A stretch of 64,000 bases of DNA, taken from contig NZ_JACBZT010000001.1 of NCBI RefSeq assembly GCF_013408985.1, positions 2,356,001 through 2,420,000 of the forward strand. Reading direction: 5' to 3'. Position numbers and translations under genes: made by a program. This DNA is from Petropleomorpha daqingensis. GTDB lineage: Bacteria > Actinomycetota > Actinomycetes > Mycobacteriales > Geodermatophilaceae. The notes below the pieces were generated by a model. That model was not told the DNA's origin and searched no databases. It saw nothing but the letters and a program-made list of their open reading frames with translations. The first letter of the stretch is position 1, and every line of letters begins with the position of its first letter. Below are positions 48,968 to 59,036 of the stretch, piece after piece.

Positions 48968-50341
48968 ATGCGGGGAGCTGTGGACGACGACGTCGCCTGG
49001 AGCCCCGACCGCAGCGGCGGCTCCCCGGTGCGCAAGTACGGCCTGGTCGCCGGCTTCGTCCTCGCGGTCGCCGCGACGATCGCCGTCTTCCTCACCGACA
49101 ACCCGCAGTACCTGCGCCTGGCGGTCCTGGCCGCCGCCTGGGCGTTCGTGCTCGCCGCCTTCCTCGCCGGCCGTCGCCGGGCCGACGCGCAGGCCGTCGC
49201 CGCGCGCGAGGAGGACATCCGCCGCAGCTACGAGTACGAGCTCGACCGCGAGGCCGCCGCGCACCGCGAGTACGAGCTGGAGCTGCGCCGCGAGGCCGAG
49301 GAGTCGATGGGCGCCGAGCTCACCGCGCTGCGCGCCGAGGTCGCCGAGCTCAACCTGCTCAAGCACGAGGTGGCCCGGGTCGCCCGCCTGGGCACCGACC
49401 TGCCCGCGCTCTCCGGCCTGCGCGCCGAGCTGACCAGCCTGGCCGGGCTCCGTGACGACGTCGCCTCCCTGGCCGGGCTGCGGGCCGACGTCGCCTCGCT
49501 GGCGGCGCTGCGCGAGGACCTCGCCTCGATCGCCGAGCTGCGCGCCGAGATGGGCCGGCTGCGCACCGAGCTCACCGAGCAGCTCAACGGCGAGATGCTC
49601 ATCGAGCGGATCCTGCTGCGCACGCAGACCAGCCGCCCCGCCGAGGACGCCCCGCGCACCGTCGAGTCGTCGACCACCTGGGACGACGACCGCGCTCCGG
49701 CCGAGCTCACCGGTGGCTGGTCGGCGGTCCGGCTCGAGGAGGCGGCTCCCGAGAGCCGCCGTCCCGAGTCGCTGTGGGCCGAGCGGGCGCCCGCCGCGCC
49801 CGCGACCACGGCGTTCCCGTTCCCGACGGCCGCGCCGACCTCCGTGCCGGCCCGCTCGGCGCCGCCGATCAGCCCGACGCCGCCCACGCCGCTGGAGTGG
49901 CTGGCCGACCGCGCCCTGGTCGAGCCCGAGGACCTCGCGCCGCGGCACTCCCGCCACGCGGCCGACGAGCAGGACGACGTCCCGGCCGCGCACGAGCGCT
50001 CCGCGTCGGTGCCCGCCACCCTGCTGCCGCCGGTCCCGCCGCGCCGCCGCCGGGGCGACGAGGCGCTCGACGACCGCACCGCCGAGCGGCCCGCGAGCCC
50101 GCCGACCAGCTACGAGCCGATCGTGCGCCCCTCACCCACGCCGCGGCCCTCGCCGACGCCGCGCACCGCCGCCCAGCCGGTCGTGCAGGAGCCGCAGACC
50201 GCCGGCCACGAGCGGCTCGAGCAGATCCTGGCCGACACCGGCGCGCCGGCGCCGGTTCCCGGCCGGCGCCGGCGCCGCTACCGCGAGGACGACGAGCCGA
50301 ACGACGTCCTGGCCCGCGTCCTCCGGAGCAACGGCCTGTAG
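48968..50341 (+). CDS. Membrane protein with decad-repeat coiled coil (DUF6779-like)
   Basis: A 457-residue protein. Two hydrophobic segments (about residues 24-43 and 50-68) anchor it, followed by a charged helical stretch (AREEDIRRSYEYELDREAAA). From 121 to 200, eight in-phase 10-residue units follow the pattern L-R-x-[DE]-[VL]-A-S-L-A-x. The C-terminal 230 residues are Pro/Ala-rich and disordered, ending RRRRYREDDEPNDVLARVLR. The N-terminus resembles the [15 protein letters not shown] DUF6779 family; the position before the DUF2520-panC genes matches Rv3604c. ATG at 48968. Function unknown. Confidence 0.8.
   Translation: MRGAVDDDVAWSPDRSGGSPVRKYGLVAGFVLAVAATIAVFLTDNPQYLRLAVLAAAWAFVLAAFLAGRRRADAQAVAAREEDIRRSYEYELDREAAAHREYELELRREAEESMGAELTALRAEVAELNLLKHEVARVARLGTDLPALSGLRAELTSLAGLRDDVASLAGLRADVASLAALREDLASIAELRAEMGRLRTELTEQLNGEMLIERILLRTQTSRPAEDAPRTVESSTTWDDDRAPAELTGGWSAVRLEEAAPESRRPESLWAERAPAAPATTAFPFPTAAPTSVPARSAPPISPTPPTPLEWLADRALVEPEDLAPRHSRHAADEQDDVPAAHERSASVPATLLPPVPPRRRRGDEALDDRTAERPASPPTSYEPIVRPSPTPRPSPTPRTAAQPVVQEPQTAGHERLEQILADTGAPAPVPGRRRRRYREDDEPNDVLARVLRSNGL
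49328..49567 (+). repeat. Eight in-phase 30-bp (10-residue) repeats
   Basis: Codons 121-200 of the membrane protein divide into eight units, each starting with Leu. The middle ones are LRAELTSLAG, LRDDVASLAG, LRADVASLAA and LREDLASIAE. Hydrophobic residues fall at positions 1, 5 and 8 of each decad. Confidence 0.8.
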
Positions 50342-50342
50342 C

Positions 50343-51107
50343 TCAGCGCGGGCCGCGGGACAGGCCGCCGCCGTCGATGACCAGCGTCTGGCCGGTGATC
50401 CAGCCGGCGCCGTCGCCGAGCAGGTACGCCGCGGCCTCGCCGACGTCCTCCGGCTCCCCGAGCCGCTGGAGGGGGTAGTTGGCGGCGACCTCCTGCTCGC
50501 GGCCCTCGAACAGCGCGCCGGCGAAGCGGGTCTTCACCACCGCGGGCGCCACCGCGTTCACCCGCACCGTCGGGCCGAGCTCCACGGCCAGCTGCGTGGT
50601 CAGGTTGATCAGCGCGGCCTTGCTCACGCCGTACGCACCGATGTTCTCCGACGACCGCAGCCCGGCGACCGAGGCGACGATCAGGACCGAGCCGCCGTGC
50701 TCGGCCATCCACGCCCGCCAGGCCTCCTGGACCAGCCCGAGCGAGGAGACGACGTTGGTGTCGAGGATCTTGCGGAAGGCGTCGAGGTCCAGGTCGACCA
50801 TAGGCCCGTAGACCGGGTTGACGCCGACGTTGCCGACCAGCATGTCGAGGCTGCCGAAGGTGTCGATCGCGGTGCGGACCGCGGCCGCGCGGTGCTCGGC
50901 GTCGGCGGCGTGCCCGGGCACGGCGACCGCCACGGACGGCCCGCCCAGCGACTCGACCGCCTCGGCCAGCGCGTCGGGCTTGCGGGCGGTCAGCACGACC
51001 CGCGCGCCGCGGTCGACCAGGCTCTGCGCGATCGCCAGCCCGATGCCGCGGCTGCCGCCGGTGACCAGGGCGGTGCGTCCCTCCATCGGGCGATCCGGTG
51101 CGGGCAA
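50343..51107 (-). CDS. SDR family oxidoreductase
   Basis: A 254-residue short-chain dehydrogenase. It has the cofactor site ALVTGGSRGIGLAIAQSL (about residues 13-30), NVGVN, and catalytic Ser and YGVSK (Tyr-x-x-x-Lys); ITGQTLVIDGG ends the fold. Substrate unknown. A TTG at 51107 is chosen as start because GAGGAGG lies at 51119-51113 with ideal spacing; the first in-frame ATG at 51086 has no ribosome site. The gene converges with the decad-repeat protein with one base between stops. Confidence 0.88.
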   Translation of the reverse strand: MPAPDRPMEGRTALVTGGSRGIGLAIAQSLVDRGARVVLTARKPDALAEAVESLGGPSVAVAVPGHAADAEHRAAAVRTAIDTFGSLDMLVGNVGVNPVYGPMVDLDLDAFRKILDTNVVSSLGLVQEAWRAWMAEHGGSVLIVASVAGLRSSENIGAYGVSKAALINLTTQLAVELGPTVRVNAVAPAVVKTRFAGALFEGREQEVAANYPLQRLGEPEDVGEAAAYLLGDGAGWITGQTLVIDGGGLSRGPR

Positions 51108-51375
51108 TGCGTCCTCCTCGACGGCTGCGGGTACGGCCGGTTCACCGTAGGTCGCCGCCCGGAGGTGAGCAGAGCCACACCCCGCTTCCGTTGCACGTGC
51201 ACGAACACGGTCACACACTCGCCATCGGCACCTCACCTGCGTGACACATCCGGTTGCAGCAGGGACGGCGCTCCGCACGACCCGCCCCACCTCGCACAAC
51301 CGGAGGGCCCACGACGGCGTGGACCCCAGCCCGACAGTCCGGTACCCGTCAGGGACTGGAACGGAAGGTGCACCG

Positions 51376-52320
51376 ATGCCTGCTGCCCGCAGGACTCCTC
51401 GCGCTGCCGGCCTCTCGCCCGCAGCCGCCGCGCCCGCCCGCCTCCGCGTGGGCGTCATCGGCGCCGGTCGCGTCGGCGCCGTCCTCGGTGCCGCGCTCGC
51501 TGCCGCCGGCCACGACGTGGTCGCCGCCGCCGGCCTGTCCAGCGCCTCCGCCGAGCGCGCCGCCCGCCTGCTGCCCGGCACCCCCTTGCTGCACGCCGAC
51601 GAGGTGGTCGCCGCCTCCGACCTCGTGGTCCTGGCCGTGCCCGACGACACCCTGCCCGGCCTGGTCGCCGGCCTCGCCGAGACCGGTGCCTGGCGCCGCG
51701 GGCAGCTCACCTTCCACACCTCCGGCGCGCACGGCCTGGCCGTCCTCGCCCCGGCGCAGCTGGAGGGCGTGCTCCCGCTCGCGCTGCACCCCGCCATGAC
51801 CTTCACCGGCGCCCCCGAGGACGTCGACCGGCTGGTCGGCGCCCCGTTCGGCGTCACCAGCCGGCCCGAGCACCGCGCCGTCGCCGAGACCCTCGTCCTC
51901 GAGATGGGCGGCGAGCCGTTCTACGTGGCCGAGGAGGACCGCGGGCTCTACCACGCGGCCCTGGTCACCGGCGCCAACCACCTGGTCACCCTCGTCGCCG
52001 AGGCCGCCGACCTGCTCCGGACGGCGGGCGTCGAGGACCCGGCCCGGGTGCTCACCCCGCTGCTCACCGCCGCGCTCGACAACGGCCTGCGCCGTGGTGA
52101 CCGCGGGCTCACCGGCCCGGTCAGCCGCGGGGACGTCGGCACGGTCGCCAACCACCTGGAGACCCTCAACGACCGGGCGCCGGCGTCGGTCGCCGCGTAC
52201 GTCGCGATGGCGCAGCGGACCACCGAGCGGGCCCTCGGCTCCGGCCGGCTCAAGCGGCACGAGGCGGCCCCGCTGCTCGACCTGCTCTACGACGCGGCCG
52301 ACACCTCGAGCGCCCGGTGA
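51376..52320 (+). CDS. Rossmann-like and DUF2520 domain protein
   Basis: A 314-residue NAD(P)-binding protein. The Rossmann site is [20 protein letters not shown] (about residues 23-42). [20 protein letters not shown] and [13 protein letters not shown] follow. The helical C-terminal DUF2520 domain contains [20 protein letters not shown]. It resembles ketopantoate- or pyrroline-type reductases and precedes panC in many actinobacteria, which suggests a pantothenate-linked role (inference). ATG at 51376 follows GGAAGG. The 268-bp upstream gap contains the perfect palindrome TGCACGTGCA (51192-51201), a possible operator. Confidence 0.87.
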   Translation: MPAARRTPRAAGLSPAAAAPARLRVGVIGAGRVGAVLGAALAAAGHDVVAAAGLSSASAERAARLLPGTPLLHADEVVAASDLVVLAVPDDTLPGLVAGLAETGAWRRGQLTFHTSGAHGLAVLAPAQLEGVLPLALHPAMTFTGAPEDVDRLVGAPFGVTSRPEHRAVAETLVLEMGGEPFYVAEEDRGLYHAALVTGANHLVTLVAEAADLLRTAGVEDPARVLTPLLTAALDNGLRRGDRGLTGPVSRGDVGTVANHLETLNDRAPASVAAYVAMAQRTTERALGSGRLKRHEAAPLLDLLYDAADTSSAR

Positions 52321-53171
52321 GCGTCATCGCCCGCCCCGCCGTCGCCGAGTCGGTCGCCGAGCTGCGCCGCCTGCGCGCCGAGCTGCCCGGCCCGGTCGCG
52401 CTGGTGCCGACCATGGGCGCGCTGCACGAGGGCCACCGCACGCTGGTCCGCTCCGCGCGGAAGCAGGCCGGCAGCGTCGTGGTCTCGGTGTTCGTCAACC
52501 CGACCCAGTTCGGCCCCGGCGAGGACTTCGACCGCTACCCCCGCACCTGGGACGCCGACCTGGACGCGCTGGCCGAGGAGGGCGCCGACGTCGTCTTCCA
52601 CCCGCCGGTCGAGGAGGTCTACCCGCCCGGCTCGGTCGGCGTCACCGTCGACCCCGGCCCGCTGGGCAGCGTGCTGGAGGGCGCGGTGCGCCCCGGCCAC
52701 TTCGCCGGCGTGCTCACCGTCGTCGCCAAGCTGTTCGGGCTGGTGCGGCCCGACGTCGCGCTGTTCGGCGAGAAGGACTACCAGCAGCTCACGCTGATCC
52801 GGGCCATGGCCCGTGAGCTGGCGCTGGGCCTCGAGGTCGTCGGCGTCCCGACCGTCCGCGAGGACGACGGCATGGCGCTGTCCAGCCGCAACCGCTACCT
52901 CTCACCGGACGAGCGCGCCCGCGCGGCCGGCATCTCCCGGGCCCTCCGCGAGGGGGCCGCCGCCGGCCCCGCCGGTGCCGACGCCGTCCTCGCCGCCGCC
53001 CGCGACGTGCTGGCCTCGGCACCCGAGCTGGTCCTCGACTACCTCGAGCTCACCGACCCCGACCTCGGTCCGGCGCCCGCCACCGGACCCGCCCGCCTGC
53101 TGGTGGCCGCCCGCGCCGGCAGCACCCGCCTGATCGACAACGTCCCCGTGACGCTGGGAGCCCCCGCATGA
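52317..53171 (+). CDS. panC: Pantoate-beta-alanine ligase
   Basis: A 284-residue enzyme of the HIGH-type nucleotidyltransferase superfamily that makes pantothenate from pantoate, beta-alanine and ATP. Motifs are [15 protein letters not shown] (about residues 29-43), [28 protein letters not shown] and [16 protein letters not shown] overlaps the DUF2520 gene and its stop overlaps panD (ATGA). Confidence 0.96.
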   Translation: MSVIARPAVAESVAELRRLRAELPGPVALVPTMGALHEGHRTLVRSARKQAGSVVVSVFVNPTQFGPGEDFDRYPRTWDADLDALAEEGADVVFHPPVEEVYPPGSVGVTVDPGPLGSVLEGAVRPGHFAGVLTVVAKLFGLVRPDVALFGEKDYQQLTLIRAMARELALGLEVVGVPTVREDDGMALSSRNRYLSPDERARAAGISRALREGAAAGPAGADAVLAAARDVLASAPELVLDYLELTDPDLGPAPATGPARLLVAARAGSTRLIDNVPVTLGAPA

Positions 53172-53593
53172 TGCGCACGATGCTCAAGTCCAAGATCCAC
53201 CGCGCGACCGTGACCCAGGCCGACCTGCACTACGTCGGCTCGGTGACCGTCGACGAGGACCTGCTGGACGCCGCCGACCTGCTGCCCGGCGAGCAGGTCG
53301 CGATCGTCGACATCACCAACGGCGCCCGGCTGGAGACCTACGTGATCCCCGGCGAGCGCGGCAGCGGTGTCATCGGGATCAACGGCGCCGCCGCGCACCT
53401 CGTCCACCCCGGCGACCTGGTCATCCTGATCAGCTACGGGGTCATGGACGAGACCGAGGCCAAGAGCTACATCCCGAAGGTCGTGCACGTCGACGCCGCG
53501 AACCGGGTCGTCGAGCTCGGCGGCGACCCCAGCGCCCCCGTGCCCGGCGCGACCGACCAGAAGCGCAGCGACCTCGGCGTACCGGTTCGGTGA
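53168..53593 (+). CDS. panD: Aspartate 1-decarboxylase precursor
   Basis: A 141-residue proenzyme that makes beta-alanine for PanC. Self-cleavage between Gly24 and Ser25 (HYVGSVTV) creates the pyruvoyl group. Other family blocks are [36 protein letters not shown] and [12 protein letters not shown]. The start ATG overlaps the panC stop. Confidence 0.96.
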   Translation: MMRTMLKSKIHRATVTQADLHYVGSVTVDEDLLDAADLLPGEQVAIVDITNGARLETYVIPGERGSGVIGINGAAAHLVHPGDLVILISYGVMDETEAKSYIPKVVHVDAANRVVELGGDPSAPVPGATDQKRSDLGVPVR

Positions 53594-55260
53594 CCTCGGC
53601 GGTCGCCCGGGTCGTCGGGCTGCCGTCCCGGCTGGCCGCACCGGCTCCGGGATGGGAGCTGGCCGCCGACGTCTGCGTCGTCGGCTCCGGCGTCGCCGGG
53701 CTGTGCGTCGCGCTGCACGCGCGGGCGGCCGGGCTGTCGGTCGCGGTGGTCACCAAGGTCCTCGTGGACGACGGCTCGACCCGCTGGGCGCAGGGCGGGA
53801 TCGCCGCCGTCCTCGACCCGGCCGACACCCCCGAGGCGCACGCCCGGGACACCCAGGTCGCCGGCGTCGGGCTGTGCGAGCCGGCCGCGGTCGACGCCCT
53901 CGTGCACGAGGGCCCGGAGCGCCTGCGCCAGCTGATCGGCTGGGGCGCCGCCTTCGACCGCGACCCTTCCGGCCACCTGCTGCTGACCCGCGAGGGCGGC
54001 CACTCCGCGCGCCGGATCGTGCACGCCGGCGGCGACGCGACCGGGGCCGAGGTGCAGCGCGCGCTGGTCAGCGCCGTGCACGCCGACCCCGGCATCACCC
54101 TCGTCGAGCACGCGATGGTGCTCGACCTGCTCCGCGACGCCGACGGTCGCGCGGCCGGCGTCACCCTGCACGTGCTGGGCGAGGGCAGCTCCGACGGCGT
54201 CGGCGCCGTCCGGGCGCGGGCCGTCGTCCTGGCCACCGGTGGGATGGGGCAGGTCTACGCGGCCACCACCAACCCGTCGGTCTCCACCGGGGACGGCGTC
54301 GCGCTGGGCCTGCGCGCCGGTGCGGTGGCCACCGACCTGGAGTTCGTGCAGTTCCACCCGACCTCGCTCTACCGCGGTCCCGGTGCGCGCGGCCAGCAGC
54401 CGCTGGTCAGCGAGGCGCTGCGCGGCGAGGGCGCCGTCCTGCTCGACGGCGCGGGTCGCCGGTTCATGAACGACGTCCACCCGATGGCCGAGCTCGCGCC
54501 GCGCGACGTCGTCGCCAAGGCGATCACCCGCGTGCAGCTGCGCGACGAGGTCCCGAACGTGTGGCTCGACGCGCGGTTCGTGCCCGACCTGGTCGACCGG
54601 TTCCCGACCATCGTGGCCAGCTGCCGCGCTGCGGGCATCGACCCGGTCACCGAGCTGATCCCGGTGACGCCGGCCGCGCACTACGCCTCCGGCGGGCTGG
54701 CCACCGACCTCGCCGGCCGGACCACCGTGCCGGGCCTGTACGCCTGCGGTGAGGTGGCCTGCACGGGCGTGCACGGCGCCAACCGGCTGGCGTCCAACTC
54801 GCTGCTCGAGGGCCTGGTCTTCGCCGCCCGCATCGGCGACTCGCTGGCCCGCGAGCTGCCCACCCCGGAGCCGGCCGCCGCGCAGGAGCCGGCCACGACC
54901 GGCCTGCTCGACCCCACCGGGCGCGAGCGGCTGACCGGCACGATGTCCCGGCACGTCGGCGCGCTGCGCAGCGGGACGGGCCTGGGGCAGGCCACCGCCG
55001 ACCTCGCCGCCCTGGTCGACGCCCTCGGACCGGTGCGCCCGGGCGTGGAGAGCTGGGAGGCCACCGATCTGCTCACCGTCGCCGCCGCGCTCGCCACCGC
55101 CGCCGCGGCCCGCGAGGAGACCCGTGGCTGCCACTGGCGCGAGGACCACCCCGGCACGGACGACGCCTGGCGCGTGCACCTCGACGTCCGGCTGGGCGAC
55201 GACGGCGCCCTGCACCTGACCCGCCGCCCGGTCGGCACGCCCGTGGGAGGCGACTGGTGA
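53590..55260 (+). CDS. nadB: L-aspartate oxidase
   Basis: A 556-residue flavoprotein oxidising aspartate to iminoaspartate in de novo NAD synthesis. The FAD motif [17 protein letters not shown] is at about residues 28-44. [36 protein letters not shown] and the C-terminal [19 protein letters not shown] are family signatures. GTG overlaps the panD stop; nadC follows by overlap. The quinolinate synthase gene nadA is not in this cluster. Confidence 0.95.
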   Translation: MTSAVARVVGLPSRLAAPAPGWELAADVCVVGSGVAGLCVALHARAAGLSVAVVTKVLVDDGSTRWAQGGIAAVLDPADTPEAHARDTQVAGVGLCEPAAVDALVHEGPERLRQLIGWGAAFDRDPSGHLLLTREGGHSARRIVHAGGDATGAEVQRALVSAVHADPGITLVEHAMVLDLLRDADGRAAGVTLHVLGEGSSDGVGAVRARAVVLATGGMGQVYAATTNPSVSTGDGVALGLRAGAVATDLEFVQFHPTSLYRGPGARGQQPLVSEALRGEGAVLLDGAGRRFMNDVHPMAELAPRDVVAKAITRVQLRDEVPNVWLDARFVPDLVDRFPTIVASCRAAGIDPVTELIPVTPAAHYASGGLATDLAGRTTVPGLYACGEVACTGVHGANRLASNSLLEGLVFAARIGDSLARELPTPEPAAAQEPATTGLLDPTGRERLTGTMSRHVGALRSGTGLGQATADLAALVDALGPVRPGVESWEATDLLTVAAALATAAAAREETRGCHWREDHPGTDDAWRVHLDVRLGDDGALHLTRRPVGTPVGGDW

Positions 55261-56162
55261 ACGACCCCACGGACCTGACCGGCACCGGCCTCTCGGAGGC
55301 GTGGGTGACCGAGCTGGTCGAGCGGACCCTCGCCGAGGACCTCACCGGCGGCGCGCCGTTGCCGGCCGCGCCGGACCTCGCCGTCGCCAACGACGTCACG
55401 AGCTCGGCGACCATCCCGCCCGCGCAGTACGGCACGGCCGACCTGGTGGCGCGGGCCGACGGCGTCGTCGCAGGGCTCCCGCTCGCCGCACGGGTCTTCC
55501 TGCGGCTGGCCCCCGGCGCCACGCTGACCGCCGGCGCGGCCGACGGCGACCGGGTGCGCCGCGGCGACGTCCTGCTGAGCATCCGCGGGCCGGTGCGGGC
55601 GCTGCTGGCCGCCGAGCGCAGCGCGCTCAACATCGCCAGCCGGGCCAGCGGGATCGCCACGCACACCCGGGCCTGGGTGGACGCGATCGAGGGGACGAAG
55701 GCGCGGGTCCTCGACACCCGCAAGACCACCCCGGGGCTGCGGCCGCTGGAGAAGTACGCCGTGCGCTGCGGCGGCGGGACGAACAAGCGCATGGGCCTCT
55801 ACGACGTCGCGATGATCAAGGACAACCACGTCGCCGCGGCCGGCTCGGTCGCCGCCGCGGTGACCGCCGTCCGCGAGCGCGCGCCCAAGGTGGCCGTGCA
55901 GGTGGAGGCCGACACCCCGGCGCAGGCGGTCGAGGCCGTGGAGGCGGGGGCGGACTTCCTGCTCCTGGACAACATGGCGCCCGCGGTGCTGCGCGAGGTG
56001 GTGGCGCTGGTCGGCGGCCGGGCCGAGCTGGAGGCCACCGGTGGGCTCACCCTGGCCGTCGCCCGGGAGGTGGCCGAGACCGGCGTCGACTACCTGTCGG
56101 TGGGCGCCCTGACGCACAGCTCCCCGATCCTCGACCTCGCGCTCGACCTGCGGGCGGGCTGA
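55257..56162 (+). CDS. nadC: Nicotinate-nucleotide pyrophosphorylase (carboxylating)
   Basis: A 301-residue enzyme converting quinolinate and PRPP to nicotinate mononucleotide. Signatures are ERSALNIASRASGIATHTRA (about residues 120-139), LDTRKTTPGLRPLEKYAVRC, RMGLYDVAMIKDNH and VEADTPAQAVEAVEAGADF. GTG overlaps nadB by four bases; coaX begins three bases after its stop. Confidence 0.95.
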   Translation: MNDPTDLTGTGLSEAWVTELVERTLAEDLTGGAPLPAAPDLAVANDVTSSATIPPAQYGTADLVARADGVVAGLPLAARVFLRLAPGATLTAGAADGDRVRRGDVLLSIRGPVRALLAAERSALNIASRASGIATHTRAWVDAIEGTKARVLDTRKTTPGLRPLEKYAVRCGGGTNKRMGLYDVAMIKDNHVAAAGSVAAAVTAVRERAPKVAVQVEADTPAQAVEAVEAGADFLLLDNMAPAVLREVVALVGGRAELEATGGLTLAVAREVAETGVDYLSVGALTHSSPILDLALDLRAG

Positions 56163-56165
56163 GCG

Positions 56166-56984
56166 GTGCTGCTCTGCGTCGACGTCGGCAACAGCCAGAC
56201 GGTGCTCGCCACCTTCGACGGCGCCCGGCGGGTCGGCTCGTGGCGGGTGACCACACACCCGCGGGAGACCGCCGACGAGCTGCGGATGACCTGGCGCGGC
56301 CTGCTGCGCGACACCGAGATCACCGGCGTCGCCGCCTGCTCCACGGTGCCCGCGCTGCTGCCGTCGCTGCGCGCGCTGCTGGACTCCCTCGAGGTGCCGG
56401 TCGTGCTCATCGGTCCCGGCGTGCGCACCGGCGTCCCGCTGCACGTGGACAACCCGCGCGAGGTCGGCGCCGACCGCGTGGTGACCGCCCTCGCGGCGCA
56501 CGAGATGTTCGGCCGTTCTCCGGACGGGACGGGCCGGCCGGTGATCGTCGTCGACTTCGGGACCTCGACCAACGTGGACGCGATCGGCCCCGACGGGCAG
56601 TTCCTCGGCGGCGCTCTGGCGCCCGGGGTCGAGGTCAGCCTCGACGCGCTGGCCTCGCGGGCCGCGCAGCTGCGGTCGGTGGAGCTGACCGTGCCCCCGC
56701 AGGCGATCGGCAAGAACACCGTCGCCGCCCTGCAGTCGGGGCTGGTGCTCGGGTTCGCCGGTCTGGTCGACGGGCTGGTGGCCCGCATCGCCGCGGAGAT
56801 CGTCGCGCAGTTCGGCGCCGCGCCGGTCGTCGTCGCCACCGGCGGGCTGGCGCCGCTGGTGGCCGACAGCTGCCGTTCGATCGGCGAGCGGGAGCCCGAC
56901 CTGACGGTGCACGGGCTGCGGTTGGCCTTCGAGCGGCAGCAGGCCGGCCGTTCCCCGGCGGATCGGCGTCCGGCCTCCCCGTAG
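56166..56984 (+). CDS. coaX: Type III pantothenate kinase
   Basis: A 272-residue kinase that phosphorylates pantothenate, the first step from vitamin B5 to CoA. ATP-site motifs are [18 protein letters not shown] (about residues 2-19), [12 protein letters not shown] and [15 protein letters not shown]. It is not inhibited by CoA feedback in characterised members. Its place after panC/panD/nadB/nadC gives one operon for CoA and NAD precursors. GTG start at 56166. Confidence 0.94.
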   Translation: MLLCVDVGNSQTVLATFDGARRVGSWRVTTHPRETADELRMTWRGLLRDTEITGVAACSTVPALLPSLRALLDSLEVPVVLIGPGVRTGVPLHVDNPREVGADRVVTALAAHEMFGRSPDGTGRPVIVVDFGTSTNVDAIGPDGQFLGGALAPGVEVSLDALASRAAQLRSVELTVPPQAIGKNTVAALQSGLVLGFAGLVDGLVARIAAEIVAQFGAAPVVVATGGLAPLVADSCRSIGEREPDLTVHGLRLAFERQQAGRSPADRRPASP

Positions 56985-56997
56985 GCTGTGCGGCGTC

Positions 56998-58494
56998 ATG
57001 ACCGAAGAACCCCCCGGCGACGACCTCCCCGAGCAGCTGCGCGTCCGCCGCGCCAAGCTCGACCGGCTCCGCGAGACCGGCATCGACCCCTATCCGGTGG
57101 GCGTGCCGCGCACGGCCACGCTCGCCGAGGTCCGCGAGAAGCACCCCGACCTCGAGCCCGACACGCTGACCGGCGAGAAGGTCGGCATCACCGGGCGGGT
57201 GATCTTCGTCCGCAACACCGGCAAGCTCTGCTTCGCGACGCTGCGCGAGGGCGACGCCGAGCTGCAGGTCATGCTCTCCCTTGACCGCATCGGCGAGGAG
57301 CCGCTCGCGGCGTGGAAGTCCGACGTCGACCTCGGTGACCACGTCTTCGTGGAGGGCGAGGTCGGCACCTCCCGCCGCGGCGAGCTGTCGGTGTTCGCCG
57401 ACGCCTGGCAGCTGACGGCCAAGGCGCTGCGCCCCCTGCCGGTGGCGCACAAGCCGATGAGCGAGGAGCTGCGCGTCCGCCGTCGCTACGTCGACCTCAT
57501 CGTCCGCGACGAGGCCCGGCGGACCGTGCGCCAGCGGGCCACGGTCATGTCGACGCTGCGGGCCGGGCTGACCGCACGCGGCTTCCTCGAGGTCGAGACG
57601 CCGATGCTGCAGACCGTGCACGGCGGCGCGACGGCGCGGCCGTTCCGCACGCACATGAACGCCTTCGACCTCGACCTGTACCTGCGGATCGCGCCCGAGC
57701 TGTTCCTCAAGCGGTGCATCGTCGGCGGCCTGGAGCGGGTCTTCGAGATCAACCGGAACTTCCGCAACGAGGGCGCCGACAGCTCGCACTCCCCGGAGTT
57801 CGCGATGCTCGAGTGCTACCAGGCCTACGCCGACTACCAGGTGATGGCCACGCTCACCCGCGAGCTGATCCAGGAGGCGTGCACGGCGCTGTTCGGCGAC
57901 CTCACCGCGCGCCACCACGACGGCACCGAGATCGACCTGTCCGGCATCTGGCCGCAGGTGCCGCTCTACACGGCGGTGTCCGAGGCGGTGGGGGAGGAGA
58001 TCACCCCCGAGACGCCGGTCGAGCAGCTGCGCGCGATCGCCGAGCGGCACGACGTCGGCATCGACCCGGCCTGGGTTCCCGGGAAGGTCGTCGAGGAGAT
58101 CTTCGAGGCGCTCGTGCAGCACACGCTGCAGGCGCCGACGTTCGTCATCGACTACCCCGTGGACACCTCGCCGCTCACGCGCGCGCACCGGTCGAAGCCG
58201 GGTGTGGCCGAGAAGTGGGACCTCTACATCGGCGGGATCGAGCGGGCCACGGCCTACTCGGAGCTGGTCGACCCGGTCGTGCAGCGGGAGCGGTTCACCG
58301 CGCAGGCCGCGCTCGCCGCCGCCGGTGACCCCGAGGCGATGGTGCTCGACGAGGACTTCCTCGAGGCGCTGGAGTACGGCATGCCGCCCACCGGCGGCAT
58401 GGGCATGGGCATGGACCGCCTGATGATGACGCTCACCGGGCTCGGCATCCGGGAAACAATTCTCTTCCCGTTGGTGCGTCCGCTGTCGAACTGA
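56998..58494 (+). CDS. lysS: Lysyl-tRNA synthetase, class II
   Basis: A 498-residue synthetase. The N-terminal OB-fold anticodon domain (about residues 55-165) includes [20 protein letters not shown]. The catalytic core has motif 2 [20 protein letters not shown] (about 252-271) and motif 3 [17 protein letters not shown] near the end. ATG at 56998 follows coaX by 13 bases. Length and motifs are normal for a housekeeping enzyme. Confidence 0.96.
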   Translation: MTEEPPGDDLPEQLRVRRAKLDRLRETGIDPYPVGVPRTATLAEVREKHPDLEPDTLTGEKVGITGRVIFVRNTGKLCFATLREGDAELQVMLSLDRIGEEPLAAWKSDVDLGDHVFVEGEVGTSRRGELSVFADAWQLTAKALRPLPVAHKPMSEELRVRRRYVDLIVRDEARRTVRQRATVMSTLRAGLTARGFLEVETPMLQTVHGGATARPFRTHMNAFDLDLYLRIAPELFLKRCIVGGLERVFEINRNFRNEGADSSHSPEFAMLECYQAYADYQVMATLTRELIQEACTALFGDLTARHHDGTEIDLSGIWPQVPLYTAVSEAVGEEITPETPVEQLRAIAERHDVGIDPAWVPGKVVEEIFEALVQHTLQAPTFVIDYPVDTSPLTRAHRSKPGVAEKWDLYIGGIERATAYSELVDPVVQRERFTAQAALAAAGDPEAMVLDEDFLEALEYGMPPTGGMGMGMDRLMMTLTGLGIRETILFPLVRPLSN

Positions 58495-58547
58495 GCGTTT
58501 CCTGCACGTTTCGGAACTCGCCGTTCGCCGCAAAGTGCTACTCGTCT

Positions 58548-58553
58548 TATGCT
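58548..58553 (+). promoter_or_regulatory. Candidate lsr2 promoter -10 element
   Basis: TATGCT (58548-58553) lies in a locally AT-rich part of the 180-bp gap before lsr2, with a poor -35 (TTCGCC) 18 bp upstream. It would leave a leader of about 115 bases. AT-rich DNA here could also be a binding site for Lsr2 itself. Confidence 0.35.
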
Positions 58554-58638
58554 CTTAAGTGAGAGATGGGTCCTAGGTCATTGGTCAAATGGTGTGCCTA
58601 TGTGGTGGAATGCAGGTGCACCCCGACCCGGGTGGAAA

Positions 58639-58654
58639 TGGCCCGCCCGGGCCA
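58639..58654 (+). promoter_or_regulatory. Hairpin just upstream of the lsr2 ribosome site
   Basis: TGGCCC and GGGCCA form a 6-bp stem with a GCCC loop, ending 20 bases before the lsr2 ATG and leaving the GAGGAC ribosome site free. It could tune leader stability or translation; no direct evidence. Confidence 0.35.
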
Positions 58655-58674
58655 CCGACGAAATGAGGACCTAA

Positions 58675-59019
58675 ATGGCGCGCAAGGTTCAGGTCATCCT
58701 GAGCGACGACCTCGACGAGAACGTCTCCGCGGATGAGACCGTGAGCTTTGCCCTCGACGGCACCAACTACGAGATCGACCTGTCGGACAAGAACGCCAAG
58801 GAGCTGCGCGACGTCTTCTCGCGCTACGTCCAGGCGGCCCGCAAGGTCGGCCGGGCCGGCCGTGCGTCCGGCGGTGGTCGTTCGCGCGCCACCGGTGGCC
58901 GCATGGACCGCGAGCAGGCCGGGGCCATCCGCGACTGGGCCCGCAAGAACGGTCACCAGGTCAGCGACCGCGGCCGCATCCCGGCCAGTGTCGTGGAGGC
59001 ATACGAGGCCGCGCACTGA
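58675..59019 (+). CDS. lsr2: Lsr2 nucleoid-associated xenogeneic silencer
   Basis: A 114-residue protein. The N-terminal dimerisation domain ([15 protein letters not shown] to [13 protein letters not shown]) is followed by a basic Gly/Arg linker. The DNA-binding domain is [20 protein letters not shown] (about residues 83-102), with the RGR AT-hook-like tripeptide. Lsr2 silences AT-rich DNA in actinobacteria. ATG at 58675 follows GAGGAC. It is flanked by a promoter-bearing gap and a strong terminator, so it is monocistronic. Confidence 0.96.
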   Translation: MARKVQVILSDDLDENVSADETVSFALDGTNYEIDLSDKNAKELRDVFSRYVQAARKVGRAGRASGGGRSRATGGRMDREQAGAIRDWARKNGHQVSDRGRIPASVVEAYEAAH

Positions 59020-59036
59020 CGCAGCAGCACCGACGC

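Noticed and set aside
51163-51238. AGGTGAG / CTCACCT inverted repeat upstream of the DUF2520 gene
   Set aside because: The arms are 7 bp and 62 bp apart, expected by chance in GC-rich DNA; only the central 10-bp palindrome was noted.
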